Assembly (NCBI GenBank): GCA_043746555.1
Contig: JAYTQU010000378.1
Location: 1 to 28,284, forward strand
From: CAZQYC01 sp043746555
GTDB taxonomy: Bacteria > Pseudomonadota > Gammaproteobacteria > Steroidobacterales > Steroidobacteraceae
Reading direction: 5' to 3'
Length of the DNA: 28,284 nt
The notes under the pieces were generated by a model. That model had not been told where the DNA came from. It saw only the letters and a list, made by a program, of their open reading frames with translations, and made no database searches. Below are positions 1 through 8,150 of the stretch, piece by piece. Position numbers and translations under genes: made by a program. Each line of letters begins with the position of its first letter. Position 1 is the first letter of the stretch.

Positions 1-101
1 GCTATCCAATCCAAATCGATATGCAGCGTGCCTTCGCCACGAGCATCCGCGTAACGCAGCGTGGCGCAAGCTTTGCCGTTCACGATGCTGCCATGAAACT
101 G
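1..101 (-). CDS. Possible partial coding fragment running off the left edge
   Basis: The minus strand is open from position 101 (just after an in-frame TGA at 104-102) to the window edge. It reads as a plausible protein piece, including VNGKACATLRYADARGEGTL, with a possible GTG start at 83. The residue mix looks more like real protein than the Arg-rich alternative frames. I recognise no family, there is no clear ribosome binding site, and the rest lies outside the window. It could also be a remnant next to the repeat at 138-220. Confidence 0.2.
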
Positions 102-137
102 TCATGCAAGCGTCGCAATGGCGGCCGATAGTATCGA

Positions 138-220
138 CTAATTCTACTTTGTCAGGTCGGGATCAAGCGATGCGGGGCAAGGCGCACCGCGCGCAGCAGC
201 GCAACCTGACAAAGTAGAAC
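138..220. repeat. Inverted-repeat element, copy 1 of a dispersed repeat
   Basis: A perfect 16-bp inverted repeat (TTCTACTTTGTCAGGT at 142-157, its complement at 204-219) encloses about 46 bp of GC-rich sequence. The 20-mer CTAATTCTACTTTGTCAGGT at 138-157 recurs exactly at 28187-28206. The inner arm next to 204-219 also matches the sequence beyond 28206, with only a few differences over about 40 bases. This fits a dispersed palindromic (REP- or MITE-like) repeat. No transposase is present. Confidence 0.7.
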
Positions 221-618
221 TACTTGGGCCCAAACGGGTCGTTGGAACCCCCCGTTAGCTGACGGTCAAAACGGTCGAAGCGGAAGTTCGTGCTTTTAGT
301 CGCAAGACAGCTGATTTACACGATGTCAGATGATGTTAGTGAATTTTGGTGTGAGGGTCGAGGTCGGCGAGGATTCGCGCAGACTCGCCGCGTGAGCCGC
401 AGAAGAACTTGGCGTCCGTGTGTAAATCATCGTGCTACTTAAGTCACTCTGATCTCGCAACGAGCGTTGAGCCGGCAGCAACTTCGGGCGGTCGATAGCG
501 ACTTGTCGAATCGACTCAGCGACGGCGTATCAGCCGCCATTTTTTCCTAATCTCTTACTTGACGCCCCACAAATGGCGATGTAGAAGAACGAATCGCACG
601 CGATCGCGTTTTGGCGGG
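221..618. other. Intergenic stretch, no gene recognised
   Basis: About 400 bases lie between the repeat and the first confident gene, and no open frame here looks like a real protein. The only structure noted is a 9-bp inverted repeat, GATTTACAC (311-319) against GTGTAAATC (420-428), of unknown meaning. A TTG-initiated extension of the next gene from 559 is possible, but its residues are Arg-rich and unconvincing. Confidence 0.4.
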
Positions 619-1353
619 ATGGGCCACACTGTGACCAAGCTGGATGAATATCTCTCTCGGTATTTCGTGACTGCGGAAGAATTGTCGGCCCTCTGCGATA
701 TATCGCCGGAAGCGCTTTGGCGGATGGTTCACAAGCAATTGGTGATGCAGCCGTCGTATATCGTTTCTCAGTCGCGTGTGATTGAATCGTACGTTTTCGG
801 AAAATTGAGTTGCGATGGCGCGCGCAACGGCTGCTATTTTCGACCCGCTACGAAATTGTGGGTAAGGCGCGCCGTAGATGCACTACGCAATGCCGATGAA
901 TCCAAGGCTTACGCGACGCTCAAGGCAACGTTCGAGCGGAATTTCACCGCCGCTCTGCAAGCACTCGATCGAACAATGTGGCGCCTGCGCGACTGCATGA
1001 CGGACGACGGCGCGGTTATCCAATTGGCAATGCAAACGCGGTTGCAGGACGCATGGAACCATCATCTGCATGGCGTCTTCGGACTGTGCGTTGTAAATCC
1101 GGAATCGGAAGCGGCGATTGCAATAAAGGAAGTATGCCAAGAAAAGCTCGCCGCCTTGAGCGACAACGGTGGCAAGGAAATATTTTCCTATAGCGAGGCG
1201 GAGGAACTGCTTGCGGTGATTGACGAATACGCAATGTTGTCAATGCCATTTTCGCCAGTTGAATACTCACTAAGCAGCCGCCACCGCCTGGTCGACAATT
1301 TACGGCCTCGGGTGGCGATGCATGGCCGCGAAAGCGCCGGAATCAGTCGGTAG
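619..1353 (+). CDS. DUF6058-like protein
   Basis: This encodes a soluble protein of about 244 residues with no signal peptide or membrane segment. The N-terminus (LDEYLSRYFVTAEELSALC) reads like a small helix-turn-helix-type segment. The C-terminal half carries FGLCVVNPESEAAIAIKEV, QEKLAALSDNGG, MPFSPVEY and SSRHRLVDNLRPR, which I recognise from the DUF6058 family. Members of that family are often labelled as natural-product biosynthesis proteins without a defined reaction. The start could be ATG 619 or GTG 631; the latter has GGGATGGG about 7 bases upstream. The gene converges on the MFS exporter, with 24 bases between stops, so it may belong to the peptide cluster although it is on the other strand. 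The family call is from memory of its conserved blocks. Confidence 0.6.
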   Translation: MGHTVTKLDEYLSRYFVTAEELSALCDISPEALWRMVHKQLVMQPSYIVSQSRVIESYVFGKLSCDGARNGCYFRPATKLWVRRAVDALRNADESKAYATLKATFERNFTAALQALDRTMWRLRDCMTDDGAVIQLAMQTRLQDAWNHHLHGVFGLCVVNPESEAAIAIKEVCQEKLAALSDNGGKEIFSYSEAEELLAVIDEYAMLSMPFSPVEYSLSSRHRLVDNLRPRVAMHGRESAGISR

Positions 1354-1377
1354 TCTTGCGCGCGCTCGCGCCGCTTG

Positions 1378-2550
1378 TTATCGACGCTGAAACGCCGGGG
1401 CCCGCATCGCTAAAACCGATCCCGCGATAATCACCGCCCCACCAATACCCATCACCGCGGCTTCGCTTCGAAAGCGATCCATGATGACCCCGCCGAGAAT
1501 GCTGGCCGGCGGAATCGCGGCATAAGAAATGAATCGCGTAACACCGACCGTTCGTCCCAGCAATGTCGCGGGAACTACACGCTGTCTAAGCGTGAAGAAT
1601 GTAACGACCACCGCCGACAAGGCACCGGTCGCCAGCGCCCATTCCACCGCAAACACGGCTGCCGTCGGCGCGCCCGCTGCGACCAGAGCGACTATACCGG
1701 CACTGAGGCAGCAAAGAATGATCAGGTTTGCGTCGCCGATGCGTTTCATCAACCACGGCGCGCCGAGCGATCCAACCACGGCACCTGCGCCGACGATAGT
1801 GTAGTAGTAGCCCACTGCGTCTTGTTTGATTCCATAAATCGCCGTGTAAATAAAGATAAGATTCGCGCCGATGATCGACAGGCCGAAATTCACGCAGGCA
1901 AAGAGCACGGAGAAAGAGAACAAATTTCTGTCCCGGACGACGTACCGGATACCTTCGGCCAGCTCCGCGAATACGCCTGCCCCGCGCCCGCGACTGACCG
2001 GTAAACCGGGAAGAAACCATAGTAGCGGCACAGATAACGCGAAGCCCACCGTGCAGAACAACACGATGTCGCTCGCTAAGAAATGACCCATCATAACGGC
2101 GACCAGCGCTGGCGCTGCAATATAAGTTGTATTGTCGAATGCGTACACCAGCGAATTGAATTTCGCTAGCGCTCCCTCATCCATCATTTCCGGAGCGATC
2201 GATTGAAACATCGGATGATGCACGGCTGATACGCTGGCCGACGCGAAAGCAAGGAATAGCAAGGTCATGGCTGCTTGTCCACCTGTCAACCTGGTCATGG
2301 CGAGATAAATTGCCACCGACAAACAGATGCTCACGATGTCACCACCGATCAAAAAGCGTCGCTTGGAATAGCGATCGCTCCACACACCGGCAAAAGGAGT
2401 CACCACCAGGTACGGTAACATAGTGGCCGCGTAAGTGAGCGCCGTCCATACCGCGGAATTAGTAAGGCTCAGTATCGCCAGAGGAACGACGAATGCTGCG
2501 ATCCATGAACAGGTCGTCGTAAACAAATACGAACCCAGCAGTCGTTTCAT
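1378..2550 (-). CDS. MFS exporter (MFS_3/EntS-like) of the peptide cluster
   Basis: This 390-residue integral membrane protein has about 12 hydrophobic segments. It carries the MFS loop signature GVWSDRYSKRR after TM2 and resembles the MFS_3 group of drug and siderophore exporters (EntS, macrolide-efflux type). A clear ribosome binding site (GGAG, about 8 bases upstream) supports ATG 2550. It is the last gene of the minus-strand series, about 60 bases after the M3 peptidase. In microcin C and pantocin operons an MFS protein exports the modified peptide, and export of the mature product is the natural inference here. The substrate itself cannot be read from the sequence. Confidence 0.85.
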   Translation of the reverse strand: MKRLLGSYLFTTTCSWIAAFVVPLAILSLTNSAVWTALTYAATMLPYLVVTPFAGVWSDRYSKRRFLIGGDIVSICLSVAIYLAMTRLTGGQAAMTLLFLAFASASVSAVHHPMFQSIAPEMMDEGALAKFNSLVYAFDNTTYIAAPALVAVMMGHFLASDIVLFCTVGFALSVPLLWFLPGLPVSRGRGAGVFAELAEGIRYVVRDRNLFSFSVLFACVNFGLSIIGANLIFIYTAIYGIKQDAVGYYYTIVGAGAVVGSLGAPWLMKRIGDANLIILCCLSAGIVALVAAGAPTAAVFAVEWALATGALSAVVVTFFTLRQRVVPATLLGRTVGVTRFISYAAIPPASILGGVIMDRFRSEAAVMGIGGAVIIAGSVLAMRAPAFQRR

Positions 2551-2611
2551 CCTCGTTTCTCCACCGGCTCAGATACGTCTATGCAAAGTCTCTGCCGGAG
2601 GTAACAGCGCT

Positions 2612-4639
2612 TCACGCGAGTTGCCGATTTTTCAGAAACGCCGCGCTGTCAGGTAAGCGACCACGGAATTCCCGAAACCCGCTCACGATCGATCTGCTTC
2701 CACCCATCGCCAATATTTCGCGGCGAAATTTCCGTCCGATCACGCCCATTTGATCGGGTACTTCGCAAAATGCCTCAAAAGCATCTGCGCTGATCACCGC
2801 CGACCAGAGGTAACCGTAGTACCCCGCCGCGTATCCGCCGCCGAAAATATGCGGAAAACTGGCGAGAAAACGATTGTATTGCGGCGCCGGGAACAGCCCG
2901 ATTTCGGCGCGCGCCGCCTCGACAATGCGCAGCGCGTCGCTCCAACGACCGGGCGTATCGATGTGCAGCATCATGTCTATCAAGGCAAACTCGATCTGTC
3001 GCATCATTGTAAGTCCGTAGTGGAAATTTCTCGCCGCAAGCAGTTGACGGAATAGATGCTCGGGCATTGGTTGGTTGGTTTCGACATGCGCCGTTAAACC
3101 AGCAACACTGCGCCATTCCCATGCGAAGTTTTCCAGCAGCTGGCTCGGCAGTTCGATTGCGTCCCACTCGACGCCGGTGATCCCGGATACGCCAACCTCG
3201 TCGATTGTCGTCAGCACGTGATGCAGACAATGTCCAACCTCGTGAAATAGCGTCACCGTATCGTCGTGAGTGAAAGTAGCCTCCTTTCCATCGAGACCGG
3301 GTTCGAAATTACAGCACAAGAAAACAGCCGGCGTTCGCACCCGTGCTCCGCTACGCTTTCGAGAACGGCATTGCGCTACCCATGCTCCTCCGCGCTTACC
3401 GGGTCGCGCGTACAGGTCCAAATAGACGTCGCCGATCTTCTCGCCCCCGCTGTCCATGAGCAGCACATGCTTCACCTCCTTGTGCCAAACTTGAGCGGTG
3501 CCCGGGCGAGCAGTCAAACCAAACACCGTTTGCAGGATGCCAAATAGTCCCTGGAGGACTGCGTGCTCCGAAAAATACAAGCGCACGCTCTCCGCGGAAA
3601 ATCCGAAGATGCTCTCTTTCATGCGCTCGGCAATGAATGGCGCATCCCACGGTTGCACCACATCGATGCCCATCTGATTCTTTGCGAACTCTTGCATGTC
3701 GCGCAATTGCGAGGCAGCGGACACACGGGCGCGTTGCGTGAGCTCGCGCAGAAATGCCATGACCGACTCCGGATCGGTGAGCATTCGATCCACCAGCAAG
3801 CAATGCGCGAAACTTTCGAAACCCAAGACAGCCGCGAGCTCACCTCGCAGCGAGAGAATTTTCTCCACGATTTCCGCGTTGCTAAGTTCAAGCGGTCCGA
3901 GTTCGGAGCAGCGGGTCGTGAAGGCCTTGTATATTTTCTCCCGCAAGCGTCGATTGCCGCAATGATTGAGCACGCCCCAAACAGTTGCGGTTTGCAGCGA
4001 CAGCGTCCACCCGCGGCGTCGTTCCGCTTCGGCTCGCGTTCGCGCTGCGTTCTTAATCGACTGCGGCAGCCCGGCGAGCGACGTTTCATCGTCAACATTA
4101 AGCGTAAACGTATGAGTGGCGTCGGCCAGACGTTGTTCATACTGCGCACAAAGCGCACTGAGTTCGATCCGGATTGCCGCTGCACGTTCTCGGCGTTCCG
4201 GCGCAAGCTCCATCCCCGCCAAACGAAACGTTTGCAGCATTTTTGTGACGACTCGTTGTCGGGCGGTGCTATAGCTCGGGAAACTCGCGGCGGCCGCAAG
4301 CGCCTTGTAGCGCTCGTAGAGGTGCTCGTTTTGCGATATTTCCGCAGCGAATGCCGCCACCTTCGGCAACGACGCGCTGTACGCATTGCGCCATTCGGCG
4401 CTGCCGGCGACGGCCGCAAGATGCGACACCACATTCCACCCCTCCTGCAGCCGGTCGAAGGATTCATCGAGCGGCGCAACGATACTGTCCCAGTCGCACG
4501 CTGCGACTTTCTCGATCGATTCGATCATGGCGCGCGCATTACTCAAGAGCGCATCGATCGCTGGCCCGACATGCTCGGGTCGAATGTCCTCGAAGCGTGG
4601 CAGCTCACACATTAAATAGAGAGGGTTGGCGTCTTGCAT
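2612..4639 (-). CDS. M3-family metallopeptidase, oligopeptidase A-like
   Basis: This 675-residue protein is the usual length for oligopeptidase A (PrlC/OpdA). The zinc site is HEVGH at about residues 466-470, with the third ligand Glu at about 496 in DAIELPSQLLENFAWE. This block and the late AGYYGYLWS motif match oligopeptidase A closely. There is no signal peptide, so it should be cytoplasmic. M3 enzymes cleave short peptides of up to roughly 20 residues, which suits the 15-residue peptide encoded upstream. Start ATG 4639 has AGGA about 7 bases upstream. It sits between the TonB receptor and the exporter. Possible roles are release of the imported product, self-immunity by degradation, or leader trimming. 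It could also be a housekeeping paralogue, but its position argues for a dedicated role. Confidence 0.9.
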   Translation of the reverse strand: MQDANPLYLMCELPRFEDIRPEHVGPAIDALLSNARAMIESIEKVAACDWDSIVAPLDESFDRLQEGWNVVSHLAAVAGSAEWRNAYSASLPKVAAFAAEISQNEHLYERYKALAAAASFPSYSTARQRVVTKMLQTFRLAGMELAPERRERAAAIRIELSALCAQYEQRLADATHTFTLNVDDETSLAGLPQSIKNAARTRAEAERRRGWTLSLQTATVWGVLNHCGNRRLREKIYKAFTTRCSELGPLELSNAEIVEKILSLRGELAAVLGFESFAHCLLVDRMLTDPESVMAFLRELTQRARVSAASQLRDMQEFAKNQMGIDVVQPWDAPFIAERMKESIFGFSAESVRLYFSEHAVLQGLFGILQTVFGLTARPGTAQVWHKEVKHVLLMDSGGEKIGDVYLDLYARPGKRGGAWVAQCRSRKRSGARVRTPAVFLCCNFEPGLDGKEATFTHDDTVTLFHEVGHCLHHVLTTIDEVGVSGITGVEWDAIELPSQLLENFAWEWRSVAGLTAHVETNQPMPEHLFRQLLAARNFHYGLTMMRQIEFALIDMMLHIDTPGRWSDALRIVEAARAEIGLFPAPQYNRFLASFPHIFGGGYAAGYYGYLWSAVISADAFEAFCEVPDQMGVIGRKFRREILAMGGSRSIVSGFREFRGRLPDSAAFLKNRQLA

Positions 4640-4738
4640 TTGCGAGTCCTACTGCATGGCATCGTCGGCGATGCATCGATTGAAAAATTCCGAATCTATC
4701 GAGCGCATGTTGTCCGATTCGCGAACAGATGCTGGCTC

Positions 4739-6751
4739 CTAAAAGTCCACCGTGAGAAATCCGCTGAATGAGCGTTGCTCTAACGGTTGGTACGCTCCGG
4801 AGCTCAAGACGGTCCACGCGAATTCGTTCAACGCGTTGTTGACCGACACTCTGAAGGTGTAGGGCTTGTCGCCAATTCTAAATTTGTAGCGACCGCCGAC
4901 GGCGACAGTGGAATACGCTCCGCTGCGAACCGAGTTGTCGTCAGTGCCGGTTTGCGCCCCGATGTAGTTGACGCCGAGATTCAAAGACACTGCCGGTAAT
5001 GCCGGCAGTTGATAATCGACGTTCAACTGCGCGACCCGGCTTGGTTGTCCGACGGGCAGACGCGCAATGCTCTCTTGGGCATCGGCAACATTCGATACCC
5101 GTGGAGCGGAAACAATCGCGCCCGCGACCACCGTGAATCCGTCGACCGGCGTCGCGGATAAACTCACTTCTATGCCGACGTGCGTCTCGGTTCCCAGTGC
5201 GCGATAGGCATTCAACCGGTCGATGGTTAGATACGGCTTCTCAATGGAGAAGTAACCGACGATTAGCTTCATTTTCTCGGTTGGCGTCCATTTGAACCCA
5301 GCGTCATGCTGTTCCGTGCGCACCGCAGGCAATGGCTGCGCACGATTGGCCGCCGTATCCGGCGCATTGCCGCTATCTTCCAACCCTCGCGTGTAGCTTG
5401 CGTAGGTGGCAATTGTCGGGGCGACATTGAACGCAAGCGTCACATAGGGTAGCCAGGGTGTCGACTTGAGTTCAACGGCTAAAGCATTGGGACGATTTTC
5501 GGTCCTGCGATATTCTGTTTTTTGCAGGCCTACTCCCATCTCGCCGCTCTTACCCACACTGAGTCGATATGAAAAACCCGCGGTCCTTTGATCTACGTGA
5601 TCGCGAGTCTGCGCTGAGAATTGCAGATCCGGCGGCGACGCCGTCAGCGGAACATTCACGGATACTGCGCCTTCATCGAGCAACTGCGATCCGCCGTAAC
5701 GAGTCGCAACGCTGCGCCAACGAATCGTTCCGAGCAGCTCATGTTGCAACCGCCACCGCTCGAACACGCGCGATATTCGCAGCTCACCGCTCGTTGACGC
5801 AGAGCGCTGCGGCGGATCGGCGATCAGAATGCGCGTTGCTTGACCGTCCGGCGCGATGTCCGCTAGCAGATTGGCGTAGCTCGAATCGGTCCTGAATAAA
5901 GAATTGAACAACCCGGCTTGCACCGTCCAATGATCGATGTCGGCGGTTCCTATCAATCCTGCGTTGTCGGTAAAACCGTTCAACAAATCCCAGCTGGGCC
6001 CGGCGTATTGTCCGCGTTTGATTTTCGGCGGCAGGTACGCGCCAGCCGTCGTATAAATTGGCGCCGCTGTCTGGTCGCTGATATAAACACGCCCCCAGAA
6101 CATCGTAAACGCGACATTGTCGGCGGGATGCCAGCGTGGCACAAACCCGATGGAACTCACGACATCGCTGCCGCCGGTACCGAGATTTTCTCGAAACACC
6201 GACATGCCGGCCGCGGTGCTCAAGTGTTTACCGTCCAGAGGCAGTTGACCATCGAGCTGCACACTTTGACCGCCAAACGGTCCATAGCCCACGACCGCCG
6301 AGAGGACAGGAGTTTCGCCGCTCGGGCGAAGTGTGATGTCCACAATCCCGGTGGGTGACGGGAACGGATATCCTTGCGCAGCAATGCCGACATGGATCGT
6401 CGATTCAGAACGCACACGAATGTTAATCGGCGCTTGCTGGTCGAAATAGAGTCCCTCTACTCGCGCATTTCCTGCGACGGTCGGCGAGAAGCCACGTACC
6501 GATGTCTCGTCGTACAGTCCGATTGATTCCAGGCCAATGCTAGTTCCAAACGCATCCTGCGCAGAGAGCACTACGTTTTCATCGGCTCGCTGCGCAAGCG
6601 CTTGGCTCGGAACGATCGCCCATGCGGCAATTGCAACGAATGCCAAGTCGCGTAGCCCGACGATGCTCGACGGGAGTGCTACATTCCACTGTGCATGCCG
6701 CGTTGACGCCAACGAATTCGTCGCGCCACTAGGTTGTTTTGTCGTTTGCAT
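4739..6751 (-). CDS. TonB-dependent outer-membrane receptor
   Basis: From ATG 6751 this is a protein of about 670 residues. A late hydrophobic signal segment ends in SQALA, with likely cleavage before QRADENVV. A short plug follows (SVRGFSPTVAGNARVEGLYF, then GIVDITLRP), then a long alternating beta-barrel that ends in a C-terminal Phe (FSGFLTVDF), the usual outer-membrane assembly signal. The plug is shorter than in typical siderophore receptors and I see no clear TonB box. The frame extends to 6811, but that start is Arg/Ser-rich and neither start has a good ribosome binding site. It lies between the E1-like enzyme and the M3 peptidase on the same strand, so it probably takes up the modified peptide or a metal complex of it. 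Confidence 0.85.
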   Translation of the reverse strand: MQTTKQPSGATNSLASTRHAQWNVALPSSIVGLRDLAFVAIAAWAIVPSQALAQRADENVVLSAQDAFGTSIGLESIGLYDETSVRGFSPTVAGNARVEGLYFDQQAPINIRVRSESTIHVGIAAQGYPFPSPTGIVDITLRPSGETPVLSAVVGYGPFGGQSVQLDGQLPLDGKHLSTAAGMSVFRENLGTGGSDVVSSIGFVPRWHPADNVAFTMFWGRVYISDQTAAPIYTTAGAYLPPKIKRGQYAGPSWDLLNGFTDNAGLIGTADIDHWTVQAGLFNSLFRTDSSYANLLADIAPDGQATRILIADPPQRSASTSGELRISRVFERWRLQHELLGTIRWRSVATRYGGSQLLDEGAVSVNVPLTASPPDLQFSAQTRDHVDQRTAGFSYRLSVGKSGEMGVGLQKTEYRRTENRPNALAVELKSTPWLPYVTLAFNVAPTIATYASYTRGLEDSGNAPDTAANRAQPLPAVRTEQHDAGFKWTPTEKMKLIVGYFSIEKPYLTIDRLNAYRALGTETHVGIEVSLSATPVDGFTVVAGAIVSAPRVSNVADAQESIARLPVGQPSRVAQLNVDYQLPALPAVSLNLGVNYIGAQTGTDDNSVRSGAYSTVAVGGRYKFRIGDKPYTFRVSVNNALNEFAWTVLSSGAYQPLEQRSFSGFLTVDF

Positions 6752-6881
6752 ATTCAAATGTTTGTATCGACTTCGACTAGCGGACCGCGTGGACCGATTG
6801 CAGGTCGCCATTCGCAGGTTACTTAAGCTCCGCAGCGCGGCTCGTTTTTTCTAACACGCCAAAAAAACGAATGTGCAGCAT

Positions 6882-7988
6882 CTAATGTGTGACGCCGCCA
6901 CAAACACCGCAGTTAGGATTTCTAACCCAGGTCTCGGCCACGTCGACGGAGAGATCGTCGAAAGAGAACTGTTTTAGCTTATTGGTAAGCTCGGGCGCCT
7001 GACACCGGGTGATGTATTTGATCGCCTCGCTCACCATGATTCCAGCGGTTACGGCAACCAGCGGTACGAACGCCGGTGCCGGACGCTCGTAGTTAAGATC
7101 TTCCGTTTTGTTCATGTTAAGAACTCTCCTGGCGACTTCACTCTTGGAACGCGCCGCTGTAAACCAGCACGCCTCGCATCCGCTTATCCCAGGCTGCACA
7201 GAAAAGAATACCGCTCTGCGGATGTCGAGGCCGCCGCTTATAAAAGGAACGTTGTTGGCTACGCACGCCGCATTCAACCAGTCGCCGATGTAATTAGCCG
7301 GTTTGTCCGCGATGCATATCACGATATCGTGGCCTTTGACTACTTCACTAACGCTCTCTGTCGAGTCCAAGCGCCGGTGATGCGTGGCGATGTCCAGCTC
7401 GCTGTTGAATTCCAATAGTCTGCGTTTTGCTGTCTCCACTTTCACTGATCCGATGTCCGACTCTTTGTACAAAATTTGTCGGTTCAAATTCGACAACTCG
7501 ATTTTGTCGAAATCCAAAATCGTCAAATGTTTCGCCCCTACGGCGGCCAATTCGTACAGGATATGCGTACCTAAGCCGCCGCATCCGAGTACGCAGATCC
7601 TGGCTGCGCGAATTCGCTCTTGAAATGAATATTTGTTATCTCCGAACTCCGCCAGTGATCCGAAGAAGTCGAAATTTCGCGAAAAGCGCGTACGCAATTC
7701 CTCGCTGAGCGAAGTACTCAGTTCCTCCTCGGGAACTTCCACCATCCGATGTTTAATGAAGTCGTCAACAATGGATGCAATGTGACTTCGTTCGACATTC
7801 GGATGCTTCGAATAGACGAACGACACCACCTCAGCGGCGGTACGAGTACCGTCGAGAGCCTGAGTGAGTTCCCACATGGCGCCGTCCCGTTCCGGAATGC
7901 GCGCATATTTGCCGCAGTTTTGCAGCACGACTTCCTCACCGACGCTGTAAGGCAAAATCGTTGGTTTAAGACGCAACTTCATATTCAT
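6882..7988 (-). CDS. MccB-like E1/ThiF adenylyltransferase with N-terminal peptide-binding domain
   Basis: This is a 368-residue protein. Residues about 1-90 form a PqqD-like winged-helix (RiPP recognition element) region. RFSRNFDFF at about 102 parallels a motif just before the E1 domain of MccB. The E1 domain has the ATP loop GCGGLG (135-140), DFDKIELSNLNRQ (159-171) and two zinc-binding pairs, CEAC (251-254) and CGVC (360-363). This order and length match MccB of microcin C (about 350 residues) better than MoeB or ThiF, which lack the N-terminal domain. The expected reaction is ATP-dependent adenylation of a peptide carboxylate. AGGGG lies about 8 bases before ATG 7988. The gene is 114 bases downstream of the 15-codon peptide gene, separated from it by a hairpin. 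That the small peptide is its substrate is inferred from position and family. Confidence 0.85.
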   Translation of the reverse strand: MNMKLRLKPTILPYSVGEEVVLQNCGKYARIPERDGAMWELTQALDGTRTAAEVVSFVYSKHPNVERSHIASIVDDFIKHRMVEVPEEELSTSLSEELRTRFSRNFDFFGSLAEFGDNKYSFQERIRAARICVLGCGGLGTHILYELAAVGAKHLTILDFDKIELSNLNRQILYKESDIGSVKVETAKRRLLEFNSELDIATHHRRLDSTESVSEVVKGHDIVICIADKPANYIGDWLNAACVANNVPFISGGLDIRRAVFFSVQPGISGCEACWFTAARSKSEVARRVLNMNKTEDLNYERPAPAFVPLVAVTAGIMVSEAIKYITRCQAPELTNKLKQFSFDDLSVDVAETWVRNPNCGVCGGVTH

Positions 7989-8058
7989 ATCGACATCCCC
8001 TCGCTAGACTCGCATTCCACTACGCGCATCACTGCACTGATACTTTGGCAACGTGGCA

Positions 8059-8082
8059 CCGGGGACGCTTGCGCGTCCCCGG
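8059..8082 (-). terminator. Hairpin between peptide gene and E1-like gene (attenuator-like)
   Basis: A perfect 10-bp stem, CCGGGGACGC against GCGTCCCCGG, closes a GCAA tetraloop when read on the minus strand. No T-run follows, so it is not a standard intrinsic terminator. It lies about 20 bases after the stop of the 15-codon gene and about 70 bases before the E1-like start. Microcin C operons have a hairpin in the same place, which raises the ratio of precursor to enzyme. A similar expression-ratio or RNA-stability role is inferred. Confidence 0.75.
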
Positions 8083-8102
8083 CGTCCACCTATTGGTAGA
8101 TA

Positions 8103-8150
8103 TCAGCCGACCACATGTTTGCCGGCGACCGAAGCTGTTTCGAAGCTCAT
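8103..8150 (-). CDS. 15-residue putative precursor peptide (MSFETASVAGKHVVG)
   Basis: On the minus strand, ATG at 8150 opens a 15-codon frame that ends at TGA 8105-8103. It is preceded by GGAGAACACC, one of the best ribosome binding sites in the window (GGAG, 6-7 bases from the ATG). The peptide is MSFETASVAGKHVVG. It is too short for routine gene callers. It sits where the precursor gene sits in microcin C operons: first gene, followed by a hairpin, then the MccB-like enzyme. Known MccA-type precursors end in Asn; this one ends in Gly, the residue that E1 enzymes adenylate on ThiS, MoaD and ubiquitin. It contains no Cys and has single Lys and His residues. Expression and modification are inferred and not shown. 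Confidence 0.7.
   Translation of the reverse strand: MSFETASVAGKHVVG

Noticed and set aside
3563..4615. Large plus-strand frame of 350 codons opposite the M3 peptidase
   Set aside because: It is Arg/His-rich with no recognisable motif and lies antisense to a gene with clear catalytic motifs, so it is a shadow frame.
7989..8102. A longer precursor produced by read-through of the peptide stop, or a second precursor frame before the E1 gene
   Set aside because: The frame after the TGA runs through the hairpin and shows no start signal, ribosome binding site or Asn-terminated end. The 15-codon frame with its strong site is the better candidate.
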